DNA of 64,000 nt, from positions 62,001-126,000 of the forward strand of contig NZ_JANQBD010000005.1 in assembly GCF_024722015.1 (NCBI RefSeq). Direction: 5' to 3'. The notes beneath the pieces are model-generated. The model was not told where the DNA came from, ran no database searches, and was given only the letters and a program-made list of their open reading frames with translations. How positions within the stretch are numbered: position 1 is the stretch's first letter; each line of letters begins with the position of its first letter. The DNA is from Paenibacillus radicis (ex Xue et al. 2023) (GTDB taxonomy: Bacteria; Bacillota; Bacilli; Paenibacillales; NBRC-103111). Below are positions 43,515 to 61,519 of this stretch, in pieces. Both the position numbers and the translations under genes were made by a program.

Positions 43515-44909
43515 ATGGAGCTGAACTTAACCAACAAGGTTGAACGTTGGGGCATCTATGAATTAATGCTGAATGCGGATGAATCCTGTGCGGAAAATTT
43601 TTTTTCCGATATTCGGCTTTCCGCCCAATTTGAACATCAGCTGCACACAGCTGAAGCGGAAGGCTTTTACGATGGTAATGGGCAGTACTGCATCAGGTAT
43701 ATGCCAAGGCAGGAAGGCGTTTGGAAATATAGAACATCAAGCAATCATTCGAAACTGGATGGACTCATAGGAGAATTTACATGTACAGAGGCTTCTTCTG
43801 ATAATCATGGGCCTATTGAGGTAAAAGATCATACGCATTTTCAATATGCGGATGGGACACCTTACACTCCGATCGGTACGAACTGTTATAACTGGCATCA
43901 GCAAAGCGAACAGGTACAGGAGCTAACGCTTCGTTCACTTGGCAAGTCCCCGTTCAATAAAGTCCGTATGAACGTTAGTCCAACTGCGGATTTACTTAAT
44001 AGGACTTACTTCTCACATCTGGAAGAGAGAATACAGGAGCTGGCAGTCTTAGGTATTCAAGCTGAACTTATGCTGTTTCAATCCGAGGATGGAGGAATGG
44101 GAGGTATCAATAGGCTTTCTCCTGAAGAGGAGGAGCGATACCTGCGTTATGTTATTGCACGGCTTGGGGCTTACCGCAATATTTGGTGGTCGTTCGTTAA
44201 TGAGCCCGACGACAATCGGCATAATGGGTCAAAAAAGGACTGGAACCGATTAGCCCGAATAATTAAAGAATACGATTATGGCTCTCATTTACTTACTATT
44301 CTTAGCCCGCATAGGGGTTATGACTTCGGAGCCCCGTGGATAACTCATGTAAGCATTAAACATACGGATGTAAGAGTTGCCTCGGATTATACTAAGCAAT
44401 ATGCCAAGCCCGTTATTATCGAAGAATGCGGCTGCGAAGGAAACCTGGATACCCGCTTAGGCAGCTTGACTCCGGAGGAGCTTGTGTGCCGAATATGGGA
44501 GGGGCATCTGCGGGGCGGCCATGTGACCCATGGAGAAACCTATTTGGGGGATGATGAGCTGTTATGGCAATTGCATGGCGGCGAGCTTCGAGGACAAAGC
44601 GTCCAGCGGATTGAATTTATGCAGGGTATTCTGGAAGATGCTCCGCATCATATGACCTACAGCAGCGACAGGCTTGATGCCGCTACCTTGGAAGTTAGAG
44701 GGGAATACTATTTGCAGTACTTTGGCCCCCATCGGTTTGCATTCCGCGAATTTGCGTTACCGGAAGGAAAATATCAAGCAGATGTGATTGACACCTGGAA
44801 CATGACGATTGCCCCTTTAACACAATTGTTGGAGGGACGGTTTCGAATCAATCTTCCAGGAAAGCTTTATCATGCGTTAAGAATTCGAAAGGTGTCAGGC
44901 TGCTCATAA
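43515..44909 (+). CDS. DUF5060/DUF4038/DUF5605 glycosidase, GH140-like (copy 2)
   Basis: A protein of 464 residues aligned end to end with copy 1: VERWGIYELMLN, GVWKYRTS, SSDNHGPIEVKD, PYTPIGTNCYNWHQ, IWWSFVNEPDD (acid/base), PVIIEECGCEGN (nucleophile), VIDTWNMTIAP. It is shorter in the barrel loop around residue 150, so the substrate pocket should differ. The ATG at 43515 directly follows AAGGAGGAG, very close to the site, so a CTG at 43521 might be the real start. It ends 30 bases before the GH95 gene. Tandem duplication with divergence is the simplest origin. Confidence 0.78.
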   Translation: MELNLTNKVERWGIYELMLNADESCAENFFSDIRLSAQFEHQLHTAEAEGFYDGNGQYCIRYMPRQEGVWKYRTSSNHSKLDGLIGEFTCTEASSDNHGPIEVKDHTHFQYADGTPYTPIGTNCYNWHQQSEQVQELTLRSLGKSPFNKVRMNVSPTADLLNRTYFSHLEERIQELAVLGIQAELMLFQSEDGGMGGINRLSPEEEERYLRYVIARLGAYRNIWWSFVNEPDDNRHNGSKKDWNRLARIIKEYDYGSHLLTILSPHRGYDFGAPWITHVSIKHTDVRVASDYTKQYAKPVIIEECGCEGNLDTRLGSLTPEELVCRIWEGHLRGGHVTHGETYLGDDELLWQLHGGELRGQSVQRIEFMQGILEDAPHHMTYSSDRLDAATLEVRGEYYLQYFGPHRFAFREFALPEGKYQADVIDTWNMTIAPLTQLLEGRFRINLPGKLYHALRIRKVSGCS

Positions 44910-44939
44910 AAAATAGCTGAATCAAGGGAGAGATCTTTC

Positions 44940-47294
44940 ATGGAGCAAGTGCGTAAATCAATTGGAAGCTCAAAGTTATGGTACGAGAAGCCTGCGAGAT
45001 CGTGGACGGAAGCTATGCCAATCGGTAATGGACGGTTGGGCGCGATGGTTTTCGGGAAAGTAAACACGGAGAGAATACAGCTGAACGAAGATTCCGTATG
45101 GTATGGCGGACCTGTTGATGGGGACAATCCGGATGGCGCCAAATATTTTCAGGAAGTACGTCATTTGCTAATGAAGGGCAAGCAGATTGAAGCCGAAGAG
45201 CTGGCACAAATGGGTTTAATGTCGATACCTAAATCTTTGCATCCGTACCAGACACTCGGTGAAATGCATTTATACCATGATGGCGAGAAAAAGATGATTT
45301 CCAACTATTACAGAGATTTGGATATTCAAGATGGCATTGCCCATGTCAGCTACTGCCTTAACGATATTTTGCATGAAAGGGAAGTATTCAGCAGTGCGGT
45401 TGATCAGGTTATTGTAGTTCGCCTTACATGCGATCGTCCGGCGAAATTAAATATTCGGTTAAATTTGAGCCGGAGGCCATTTGACGAAGGGACGAAGAAG
45501 ATTTCATCAGATACAGTGGCAATGAGCGGGGAATGCGGAAAAAATGGCGTTACGTTCTGCACGGCGGTAAAGGCCGTTTCAGAGGGCGGTTCGGTCAGTG
45601 TTATCGGTGATTTTCTGACCATTCGTCAAGCGGAAGCGATCACTCTCTATCTCTCTGCGGCGACAACCTTCCGGCATTCGGATCCGCAAGCGGAATGTAT
45701 CAGGCAGTTGAATTATGCTGCAAGCAAAGGGTATGAGCGGGTTAAGCAGGATCATGTGTCGGATCATCGGAGCAAGTTTCAACGAGTGAAGCTGGAATTG
45801 GCTAAAGATGATGGTGAAACCGCTTACCCGGCCACAGACGTTCGGCTTCAGCGCTTCAAGGATGGTGAGGCGGATCCAAAGCTGGTCGCTTTATATTTCC
45901 AGTATGGACGTTACCTGCTAATGGCAAGCTCCCGTCCAGGTTCGAATCCCGCCAATTTGCAGGGGATCTGGAATGAGAGCTTCACCCCTCCGTGGGAATC
46001 CAAATATACGATCAACATTAATACCGAGATGAATTATTGGCATGCAGAAGTATGCAACTTGCCCGAATGCCACGAACCGCTATTTGATTTGATAGAGCGT
46101 ATGAGGCCGAATGGCAGAAAAACGGCACAAAGGGTGTATGGGTGTGGAGGATTTGTAGCCCATCATAATACTGACATGTGGGGAGCGACCCAGATTGAAG
46201 GAAACTTTATGCCGGGATCGATATGGCCGATGGGGGCTGCCTGGTTGTCTTTGCACTTATGGGAGCATTACCGGTTTGGATTGGATGAAAAATTTCTACG
46301 AGATAAAGCTTATCCTGTGATGAAGGAAGCGGCGGAATTTTTCTTGGACTACTTATTCGAGGATAAGCAGGGGCGTCTTATTACAGGTCCATCCCCTTCT
46401 CCGGAAAATAAATTTATCGGCCCTGATGGCAGCGTGGGTTGTCTGAGCATTGGTGCTTCAATGGATACACAAATCGTATACACGCTTATGCGGGCCTGCA
46501 TGGATGCATCCGAGATTCTGTATAAGGATGAGCCTTTGCGTGAGAAATGGGAGCATGTTCTGAAGAAGCTGCCTAAACCACAAATCGGGAAGCACGGGCA
46601 GCTGCAGGAGTGGGTGGAGGATTGGGATGAGGTTCATCCGGGTCATCGCCACATTTCCCACTTGTTCGCCCTCCATCCGGGGGAAATAATTCATGTGCGC
46701 CACACTCCGGAATGGGCAGAGGCGGCCAAGCGGACGTTAGAGCGCAGGCTGGAGAATGGAGGCGGGCATACGGGCTGGAGCCGTGCCTGGATTATTAATT
46801 TCTTCGCGCGCCTGGAGGAAGGAGAGCATGCTTACGAGCATCTTCGATTGCTGCTGACGATCTCAACACTGCCCAATTTATTTGACAATCATCCCCCGTT
46901 TCAGATTGATGGAAACTTCGGAGGAACAGCAGGTATTGCAGAGATGCTGCTCCAGTCGCACCGTGGAGAGCTCACCTTGCTTCCAGCTTTGCCAAGGGAA
47001 TGGAAAACCGGCAAATTCAGCGGGTTTCGCGCCCGTGGAGGGTATGAGGTTGATATGGAGTGGGAGGAAGGACAGCTGCTCCGTTGTGTCATCCGAGCTA
47101 CCAAAACCCAGCTATGCCGTGTGTCCTGCAGGCAGCCTCAGCTACCTCTCTATGTGGAGTCGGACGGGAAACAAGTCGAAACTTCAGCTGCCGGTTATTT
47201 GACCGAGTTTGAGGTTATCGAAGGCCATACCTACGTGCTTCAGGCCAACAAGGTGTCACAAAGCGCAGATACAAAAATGGTTGAAACGATCTAA
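44940..47294 (+). CDS. GH95 alpha-L-fucosidase/galactosidase (copy 2)
   Basis: A protein of 784 residues, no signal peptide. [94 protein letters not shown] and [18 protein letters not shown] mark the family. It differs from copy 1 in the acid region ([11 protein letters not shown] against WDEDFEEQEPG) and in loops, so the two may split substrates. The ATG follows GGGAGAG. It is the last gene of block B, 11 bases before a long perfect hairpin. Confidence 0.93.
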   Translation: MEQVRKSIGSSKLWYEKPARSWTEAMPIGNGRLGAMVFGKVNTERIQLNEDSVWYGGPVDGDNPDGAKYFQEVRHLLMKGKQIEAEELAQMGLMSIPKSLHPYQTLGEMHLYHDGEKKMISNYYRDLDIQDGIAHVSYCLNDILHEREVFSSAVDQVIVVRLTCDRPAKLNIRLNLSRRPFDEGTKKISSDTVAMSGECGKNGVTFCTAVKAVSEGGSVSVIGDFLTIRQAEAITLYLSAATTFRHSDPQAECIRQLNYAASKGYERVKQDHVSDHRSKFQRVKLELAKDDGETAYPATDVRLQRFKDGEADPKLVALYFQYGRYLLMASSRPGSNPANLQGIWNESFTPPWESKYTININTEMNYWHAEVCNLPECHEPLFDLIERMRPNGRKTAQRVYGCGGFVAHHNTDMWGATQIEGNFMPGSIWPMGAAWLSLHLWEHYRFGLDEKFLRDKAYPVMKEAAEFFLDYLFEDKQGRLITGPSPSPENKFIGPDGSVGCLSIGASMDTQIVYTLMRACMDASEILYKDEPLREKWEHVLKKLPKPQIGKHGQLQEWVEDWDEVHPGHRHISHLFALHPGEIIHVRHTPEWAEAAKRTLERRLENGGGHTGWSRAWIINFFARLEEGEHAYEHLRLLLTISTLPNLFDNHPPFQIDGNFGGTAGIAEMLLQSHRGELTLLPALPREWKTGKFSGFRARGGYEVDMEWEEGQLLRCVIRATKTQLCRVSCRQPQLPLYVESDGKQVETSAAGYLTEFEVIEGHTYVLQANKVSQSADTKMVETI

Positions 47295-47305
47295 ATAATA
47301 CACTG

Positions 47306-47351
47306 GAAGCAGCGAACAGGCCATCGGAAACGATGGCCTGTTCGCTGCTTC
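47306..47351 (+). terminator. Perfect 21-base inverted repeat with GAAA loop, end of block B
   Basis: Arms 47306-47326 and 47331-47351 are perfectly complementary around a GAAA tetraloop. It lies between block B and block C. There is no T run after it, so it is either an atypical terminator or an mRNA-stabilising structure. The same structure exists on both strands. Confidence 0.7.
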
Positions 47352-47444
47352 TGCAATGTGGTTCAATAATCCCTTAAAAAAGCATGAACAACCTATACAT
47401 GATTTTTTGTGCTGGTGTAATCTAGAAATCAGAGAGGTGAGAAT

Positions 47445-48539
47445 ATGGAATTTATTAGACCTGAACATTATTTGCCGAGAAAACAGCACATCAGTGATGT
47501 GAACAAATATGGAATCGGTATGATTGGCTGCGGAAGCATAGCCAATACTGCACATCTACCTGCTTATACGAAATACGGATTAAAAATTGCTGCTTGCTGC
47601 GATGTTAGCGAGGAGGCGGCGCGTGCTACAGCGGAAAGATTCAATATTCCGTTTTGGACAACGAATGTTAATGAATTGCTCGAAAGAGAGGATGTCGCGG
47701 TTATCGATTTGGCTATCCATCCCGAGCCAAGGCTGGAAGTGCTCAAACTGATCGGCATAGCACCACGGCCGGTTCTATGCCAGAAGCCGCTTGCGCTTAG
47801 CCTGGATCACGCCAAGCTGCTCGGATCTGAGGCGAATCGGCTTGGCATTACGCTTGGAGTAAACCAGCAGGCCCGTTGGGCTCCTGCACATAAAGCGCTA
47901 AAGCTGGTGCTGGAGCAGGATCTGATCGGCGACATCTACAGCATTCACCATGATATGCGTTCATTTCAGGATCAAGCGGGCCGATGGTGGACGAATATGA
48001 AAAACTTTAACATCGTGGATCACGGTATTCATTATGTGGACTTATGCCGTTATTTTAACCCTAATCCGCAGCAGGAATGGTCCAGGGTACATTGCACAAC
48101 TGCCCAGCTGCCTCAGCAAAATGCGATAGATCCGCTGATCTACTCAGCGAACGTAGAGTTTGGCCCTAAGGGCGGGCGTAATCCATTGATGGCAAGCCTG
48201 CATTTCAATAATATTGCCAAAGCAAACCGCTCTCACAGCAACACCTGGTGGGTGGATGGCACAGAAGGAAGCGTGTGGTGCACGCAGGATACACTGTATA
48301 TGGCGCTAAACAAGCATAAAAATGTCGTACATGAGATTCAGCTCAAGGGAAGCTGGTTTCCCGATGCATTCGCGGGATCGATGCTGGCGTTTATTACTTC
48401 TATTGACCAAGGCTTACTCCCGCCGGTTACGCCTGAAGATAACCTGCAAACCATAGCAATGACTGCAGCCATGGTCTCATCAAGTGAAGAAGGCTGTGTG
48501 GTGGAGAGAGCAGATGTGCTGAAAGGATGCGATAAGTAA
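47445..48539 (+). CDS. Gfo/Idh/MocA-family NAD(P)-dependent dehydrogenase
   Basis: A protein of 364 residues. The N-terminal Rossmann fold has GMIGCGSIANTAHLPAY and the CQKPLALS loop (Gln in place of the usual Glu of EKP). The C-terminal domain has FNIVDHGIHYVDLCRYF, with candidate catalytic Asp/His. The family oxidises or reduces sugar hydroxyls. It is followed immediately by an isomerase-like TIM barrel (1-base overlap), the arrangement known from 3-keto-sugar pathways. The ATG follows GAGAGGTGA. First gene of block C; no promoter could be assigned with confidence. Confidence 0.88.
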   Translation: MEFIRPEHYLPRKQHISDVNKYGIGMIGCGSIANTAHLPAYTKYGLKIAACCDVSEEAARATAERFNIPFWTTNVNELLEREDVAVIDLAIHPEPRLEVLKLIGIAPRPVLCQKPLALSLDHAKLLGSEANRLGITLGVNQQARWAPAHKALKLVLEQDLIGDIYSIHHDMRSFQDQAGRWWTNMKNFNIVDHGIHYVDLCRYFNPNPQQEWSRVHCTTAQLPQQNAIDPLIYSANVEFGPKGGRNPLMASLHFNNIAKANRSHSNTWWVDGTEGSVWCTQDTLYMALNKHKNVVHEIQLKGSWFPDAFAGSMLAFITSIDQGLLPPVTPEDNLQTIAMTAAMVSSSEEGCVVERADVLKGCDK

Positions 48540-49414
48540 TGAATAAGCTTGGATTTATGAGCTACGTATATATGGGCTGGTCTGCTGAGGATATAGCCGA
48601 AAACGCTTGCAAGCACGGTCTGAAGTACATGCAGTTGGATCCGAAGCAAAAGTTTCAGATCATGGATGATGAACCCTTTTCACCGATTCGTATTGAGAAG
48701 CTTCGTACTATTTTCGAAAATAAGGGCATTTCTATAATAGGTTTATCCGGGTATACGAACCTGCTGAATCCCAATCTCGCTAAACGGGAGGATAAGCTTG
48801 CGCAGCTTGAGAAGATGATAGACCTATGTTCGGCTTACGGAACAAGGTATATCGCTACGGAGACTGGCAGCCTTCACCCGACTAATGCTTGGCGTGATTA
48901 CGAAGGAAACCGCTCTCCTGAAGCATGGGAGCAGCTGCTCTCCATCGTTGATCGCTTGCGCAACCGTGCGGTAAAGAACGGAGCCGTTCTTCTGGTGGAA
49001 GGCTTCGCCCTCAATGTACTTGCAACTGTGGATCAAGCGGCTTGTCTCATCGAGCAGCTTGGCAGCGAAGGCTTGGGAATCATTATGGACCCATTCAATT
49101 ACTTCACGCAGGAGGATCTAAGTAAGCAGGAAGAAGCCATGGCTCATGTTTTTAAGCATATAGGTCCATATAGTCCGATTGCCCATGCGAAGGATTCTCT
49201 ATACAACGAGGAGGGCTTTACAACCCCTCGGGTGGGAGCAGGCCAAGCCAATTGGGATGTATACGCAGCCTATCTGGACAGCTGTATGCCGGAGGTGCCG
49301 TTAATTCTGGAGCATGCCAAGCCGGAGGAAATAACGGATTGTGTAGCGCTGATTCAGCAAGCGTTTGAGAACGCAAAGACAGGCAGGGAAGTGAAGGACA
49401 GTTATGGCGCATAA
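48539..49414 (+). CDS. Sugar phosphate isomerase/epimerase-like TIM barrel protein
   Basis: A protein of 291 residues, xylose-isomerase-like (AP endonuclease 2) fold. Probable metal ligands: Glu in YIATETGSLHP, Glu in VLLVEGFAL, Asp in IIMDPFNYF, His in IAHAKDS, Glu in LILEHAKPEE. The family includes true isomerases, 3-keto-sugar epimerases and, in recent work, lyases that split 3-keto-glycosides. Its A of ATG is the last base of the dehydrogenase stop codon, so the two are coupled. It overlaps the next gene by 11 bases. Confidence 0.85.
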   Translation: MNKLGFMSYVYMGWSAEDIAENACKHGLKYMQLDPKQKFQIMDDEPFSPIRIEKLRTIFENKGISIIGLSGYTNLLNPNLAKREDKLAQLEKMIDLCSAYGTRYIATETGSLHPTNAWRDYEGNRSPEAWEQLLSIVDRLRNRAVKNGAVLLVEGFALNVLATVDQAACLIEQLGSEGLGIIMDPFNYFTQEDLSKQEEAMAHVFKHIGPYSPIAHAKDSLYNEEGFTTPRVGAGQANWDVYAAYLDSCMPEVPLILEHAKPEEITDCVALIQQAFENAKTGREVKDSYGA

Positions 49415-51077
49415 ACCTAGATTAGGCATTCAAGGGCCAGTCGTTGCCTGGCAGGATTCATGGGCAGGGGATGCTTCAGACCTCGTGATGCGGACGGGAA
49501 CAGGAAGTGTTTGTCCTTCCCAGGACCCGAAGCCTGAACCGGCTGCTTTCCTAAACATATTGAAGGAGCTACACGCAGACTTTTACGTGCACCATGTGAT
49601 TCCGGGGTTCGAAGGGGATTCATCGGTATTGGAAGACGTTGCGCGTGCAGGATTGGATATTTGTCTGGGCAATGAATATGGCAATATAAACGGGCCTTGG
49701 GTGGAAGGAACGAACCGTTATGACGTGCCTGATGAAATGATCGTGGAGGCTGGACACATTGGACGCTGTATCGGTTTGCTGTATGACGAGCCCGAGCATT
49801 TGCAAATTAATGCCGGGCAATATCGCAAAGACGGATGGTTTCCCCATTGGGGGAGCACAGAAGGGCTTCGATTGGAAGCAGCGCGCAATAAGGTGGAGCA
49901 TGCGGTTCATTCACGCGTTGAACATGTTCGAAGCGTCTTAATGAATGCTGAATTAAACAATGTGTCCATACCGTTGATTTCGGAGCAAGTGTTTCCGACC
50001 CAGTTCCATACTTTGGCCAAAGCAGGTATGGACCTGTGTCCCAAAATTATGAAGGAATCATTCCAGTCGCTGCAGCTATCTACCGCATTGGGCGCAGCTA
50101 AGCAGTATGGAAGAGCGATGTGGGTATGCGCTGATTTGTGGGGACCCGATACCGGAGAATGGTTTACAAGGTTCCACGGGTTTCCAGGTCACTCTCCGCA
50201 AGAATTTGAATCAGCCTTGAAGCTCGGTTATTTGATGGGGCCGACCCATTTGTTTACCGAAAATATCGATGTTCTTCTGAAGCATACGGGCAGCGGATTC
50301 GAAAAGACGGAATTTGGAGAGGTATGGAAACAGTTTACGGGCCAATTTGTACCCGAACATCCATTAACTTGGGATCATTCACAGGCTGATCCAGACATTG
50401 TGATCATTCATTCGGACGATAGCAACTACGGGCAGAATGAAAGACTATTCGGCAGCTCGGAGCTGGTCGGTTCAGCGGCTTCACAAAGCGTTTTTCAAAT
50501 TTGGCATCTTCTCAGTCGAGGAACGATACCTGCCCACGGCAGTTGCATGCATATACCGGGTTATAGCTTCCCAAGACATGAATTGAAGCGGGAAGTACCG
50601 CTTGAACAATTTCCTCTGGCAAACGGCTATCCTTGTAAGGATGAGAATCGAATACATCCTTTGTTTTATCCCGTTAATAATGTTCTCGTATATGACGAGC
50701 AAGTCAGCGCGGAACGATTGGGCCAGCCCAAATTAATAGTGGCGGGGGGCTCTTCTCTTTCATCAGATACATTAGCGGCGGTCATCCAAAGAGCAAATGA
50801 TGGAAGTGTAGTTGTAATCGCTGATTGGCTGCTGCCTGCAAGCCTTCCGAAGGAATGGCTATCGAGTGGAAAAAGGGGCCGTGGCCTGTGGATCGTGACT
50901 CATGACTTTTTGGAGGGTCGGGTCAGGGAGGCTGTGGAGCCATTCTTGGGAAAAGACAGCTGCTGGATGCAGCGTTTCGGCACAACAGAAGTAAGAATGT
51001 CACCCAAGGACAGTCGAGGCTTCACCCTTGAGTTTGAACTTTATGGTACAGGAGGGCATTTAATTGGAGCAAACTAG
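49404..51077 (+). CDS. Unrecognised 557-residue protein, possible new glycosidase
   Basis: I do not recognise a family. The first 330 residues look barrel-like: LHADFYVHHVIPG, GLDICLGNEYGN, IGLLYDEPEHLQINAG, IPLISEQVFPTQFH, RAMWVCADLWGPDTG, ALKLGYLMGPTHLFTEN. The acidic residues in YDEPEH and ISEQVF are candidates for a catalytic pair. The last 200 residues look like a Rossmann-like or amidotransferase-like domain (LIVAGGSSL, VVVIADWLLP). No signal peptide. The ATG lies inside the preceding gene and it is overlapped by the GH2 gene at its end, so it belongs to the operon core. A function tied to the dehydrogenase/isomerase-like pair is inference. Confidence 0.6.
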   Translation: MAHKPRLGIQGPVVAWQDSWAGDASDLVMRTGTGSVCPSQDPKPEPAAFLNILKELHADFYVHHVIPGFEGDSSVLEDVARAGLDICLGNEYGNINGPWVEGTNRYDVPDEMIVEAGHIGRCIGLLYDEPEHLQINAGQYRKDGWFPHWGSTEGLRLEAARNKVEHAVHSRVEHVRSVLMNAELNNVSIPLISEQVFPTQFHTLAKAGMDLCPKIMKESFQSLQLSTALGAAKQYGRAMWVCADLWGPDTGEWFTRFHGFPGHSPQEFESALKLGYLMGPTHLFTENIDVLLKHTGSGFEKTEFGEVWKQFTGQFVPEHPLTWDHSQADPDIVIIHSDDSNYGQNERLFGSSELVGSAASQSVFQIWHLLSRGTIPAHGSCMHIPGYSFPRHELKREVPLEQFPLANGYPCKDENRIHPLFYPVNNVLVYDEQVSAERLGQPKLIVAGGSSLSSDTLAAVIQRANDGSVVVIADWLLPASLPKEWLSSGKRGRGLWIVTHDFLEGRVREAVEPFLGKDSCWMQRFGTTEVRMSPKDSRGFTLEFELYGTGGHLIGAN

Positions 51078-54000
51078 GCATCAAGATCCGTTCGCGGAAA
51101 TCGCGTTTCGTGAGCATCCGGGAAATAAAGACGAACTGCGAGAGATTCCTCCTGCAGCTTACGATAAACAATATTTTACTCCGGGATCGGAAAAGGCAGG
51201 TAATGCCGCACTGCTTCCATACGAGGCACAAATGGCCCTTTTTCACGAAGATCTGGCGCTGCTGCGTGAGACATACCGCCCGTTCATGGCCAATTTAACA
51301 CCTGCTCCTGCTTTGAGCCGCAAGCGGCAGCATTGCAAGCAATTTCAATTCCGCTATCATTCCCAAGAGGATGCCAATTTTACACGTGTATTGGAAGGGG
51401 AAGGGGATTGGGAATCGGTAACCGTACCTGATTTTCGGGGACCAACAGGTGAGAATGGGAAATGGACCGGATTTTACAGGAACGAATTCACTTATGCCTC
51501 CATTCCAGATGGAAAGAGAGTATACCTCGTATTTAAAGGGGTCGATTACAAAGCTAGCGTATATTTAAACCGCAAGTGTATCGGCAGTCATGAAGGGTTC
51601 TTTGCTCCGTTTGAATTCGATGTTACTGATTTTTTACAGGAGAATAACACGCTTGTTATTGAAGTCAGCAATGATTACTCAATGATGGGGGTAGGCGGCA
51701 CCAAGCTGGATGGGGATAAAATGTATGCGGCTACAGGTCCTGGATGGGATGATCCCTACAGCGGCTGGAATCATTGCCCACCGGGAGCCGGGATCTACAA
51801 CAGTGTCTATTTGGAAGAGCGGCAGCCCTTATTTATTCAGGATGTGTTCGTTCGGCCGAACATTGATGAAGACTTTGTAGAAGTATGGGTCGATGTGGTC
51901 AATACAACAAACCGGCTGCTGGAGAATTTCGAGCTCAATCTCGAAGTCATACCGAGGAATTTCCGCGGGCCAGGAATTGGGCCCATGTCGTTTCATGTGT
52001 CCTATGCCGGACCGGGAGTCAATTATTATCGCTATAAGGTTGATTTTCCGAAGTTCAAGCTGTGGAAGCCGGAAGAACCTTTCTTATATGTGGCACGTGT
52101 TGGCGTAAATAATTTGTCAGAATGCCTGGATATTCTGGATCGCAATTTCGGTATGAGAAAGTTTCATATGGATGAGGAGAATACGCCAAAAGGTACGCTT
52201 TATCTCAATAATGAACCGATTATTTTACGGGGCGCCAATGAGATGGGGCATCTGCAGCAATGTGTGATGAGGAATGACTTTGACCAACTGATCGATGATA
52301 TTTTGATAGCGAAGCTGGCTCACATGAATTTTTACCGGATTACTCAACGACCTGTTCAAGAGGAAATATATGATTATTTCGATATGCTGGGCATGATGCA
52401 TCAATGTGATCTGCCCACATTCGGATTCATCCGTCGCAATCAATTCGTTGAAGGAATCAAGCAGGCTGGGGACATGGAGCGACTGATTCGCAGTCATCCA
52501 TCCTCGGTAATTGTTTCTCTGATTAATGAACCGTCGCGAACGGAGAAACGGCGCAAGGGACACAGACATTTACACCGTAACGAGCTGGAAGCTTTTTTTG
52601 TCGCAGCGAGACAGGCGATTTTTGTCGAAAATCCAGATCGGGTAGTCAAAAATGCAGATGGGGATTACAATCCGCCGACACGTGAAGGGCTGCCTGATTT
52701 TCATTGCTATAACATGTGGTATACGAACAATGGCATATCTGTTGGAAAAATGTACAAAGGCTTTCTTCCTCCGATCAGAGAGGAGTGGAAGGCCGGCTGC
52801 GGTGAATACGGAACGGAAGGCTTGGACAACTACGAGCTGATGATAAGCCGCTATCCTGAAGAGTGGCTTCCGGACAATGAATCGGCTGCATGGATGCCAA
52901 ACCGCATTAACGGAGCGCAAACCTATGCTCACCATGGGGATTGGTACACCGAGCAGCAAACGATTCACAGCTGGATTGAAGCCAGTCAGAAGCATCAATG
53001 CTTGGCGACCAAGCTGATGACCGATGCTTGGCGCAGAAGGGCGGATCGCGTAGTTTCCACAGCTATTCATCTCCTGATTGATGCATGGCCCTCCGGCTGG
53101 ATGAAGGCTCTCGTAGGAGCCGACCGAATACCGAAGCCAGCTTACTTCACCTATAAGCATTGTTTGGAGCCGGTTCGCATTCATTTAAGAGGTGACAGGT
53201 GGAAGGTATATGTTGGGGAAACGATGGAGATAGAAGCTTGGCTGCTGAATGATACGGCTAAGGAATATGAGAATTGCCGTGTTGTGGCCACGCTTCGTGA
53301 CGATAATCGGGATTACGGCAATTTTGAAATTACCGGTGCGCTTTCGGCGGCAACCTCTCAATATGCGGGGACGATCCGTTTCTCCGTGCCTATGGTTCAG
53401 GATAGACAGAGCCTGCATGTGGATGCCTGCTTATTGAATGAAGCTGGAGAGGTTATAAGCACGGAACGATTTACTTTCGAAACGTTTGTTAAGGCAAATA
53501 ACGAGAAACCGGATAAAGTTATCTACATGGATGCGGAATCCGAGCTGCTTGGTTCGCTTCTGGAAGTGGACAGAGAGCCTTACGAGGAATCAATGAAGCA
53601 GGATGGGACGTTAGTAGTTTCATCCAGAGAGCTATTTATTCGTCATCAAACCTCTATTCTTGAAAAGATACGCAACGGTGCTACCGCTTTATTTATTCTA
53701 AATCGTTTCGATTCGGAGCCTTGGGATATTGGGGAAACAACGGTTCAGACGTCCAAGCTCCGTGAGATTTACACGCTTGCTGTGGATACGGATAATCCGC
53801 TTCTAAGCTGGATGAAGCCGGATGATCTATCTTATTTATATCACTTGCCCAATGACCGAATAGAGGGCATTTCCAACTGCCATTTGCAAGGTAATGGAAT
53901 TGAGCCGATTGCATTTGCCTATCACGCGAATGGTGAGCTGAACGGGAAGCGCAAGCTGCCTTTGGTAGGCTCGAAAAAGCTTGGAAAGGGTCGGATTTTC

Positions 54001-54095
54001 TTCTCCTGCCTGCCTCTATCAGGCAGATTGGGCTTCAATCCTACATTGGATCGTTTCTTGATCTCGATACTAGGGGAAAAAGGAGGCGACAGTGA

Positions 54096-61463
<7,368 letters not shown>

Positions 61464-61469
61464 ATATAA

Positions 61470-61501
61470 GAGAACCGGCAGATGTTGTCAGGCAGGTTCT
61501 C
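61470..61501 (+). other. Stem-loop between GH42 and GH106-like genes
   Basis: GAGAACC (61470-61476) and GGTTCTC (61495-61501) form a 7-base stem around an 18-base loop. No T run follows; the ribosome binding site AAGGAGG begins 3 bases later. It may influence translation or processing of the next gene. Confidence 0.4.
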
Positions 61502-61519
61502 AGAAGGAGGCGATTGCTC

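Noticed and set aside
52570..53184. 204-codon open frame on the minus strand
   Set aside because: Antisense to the GH2 gene carrying conserved catalytic motifs; a shadow frame.
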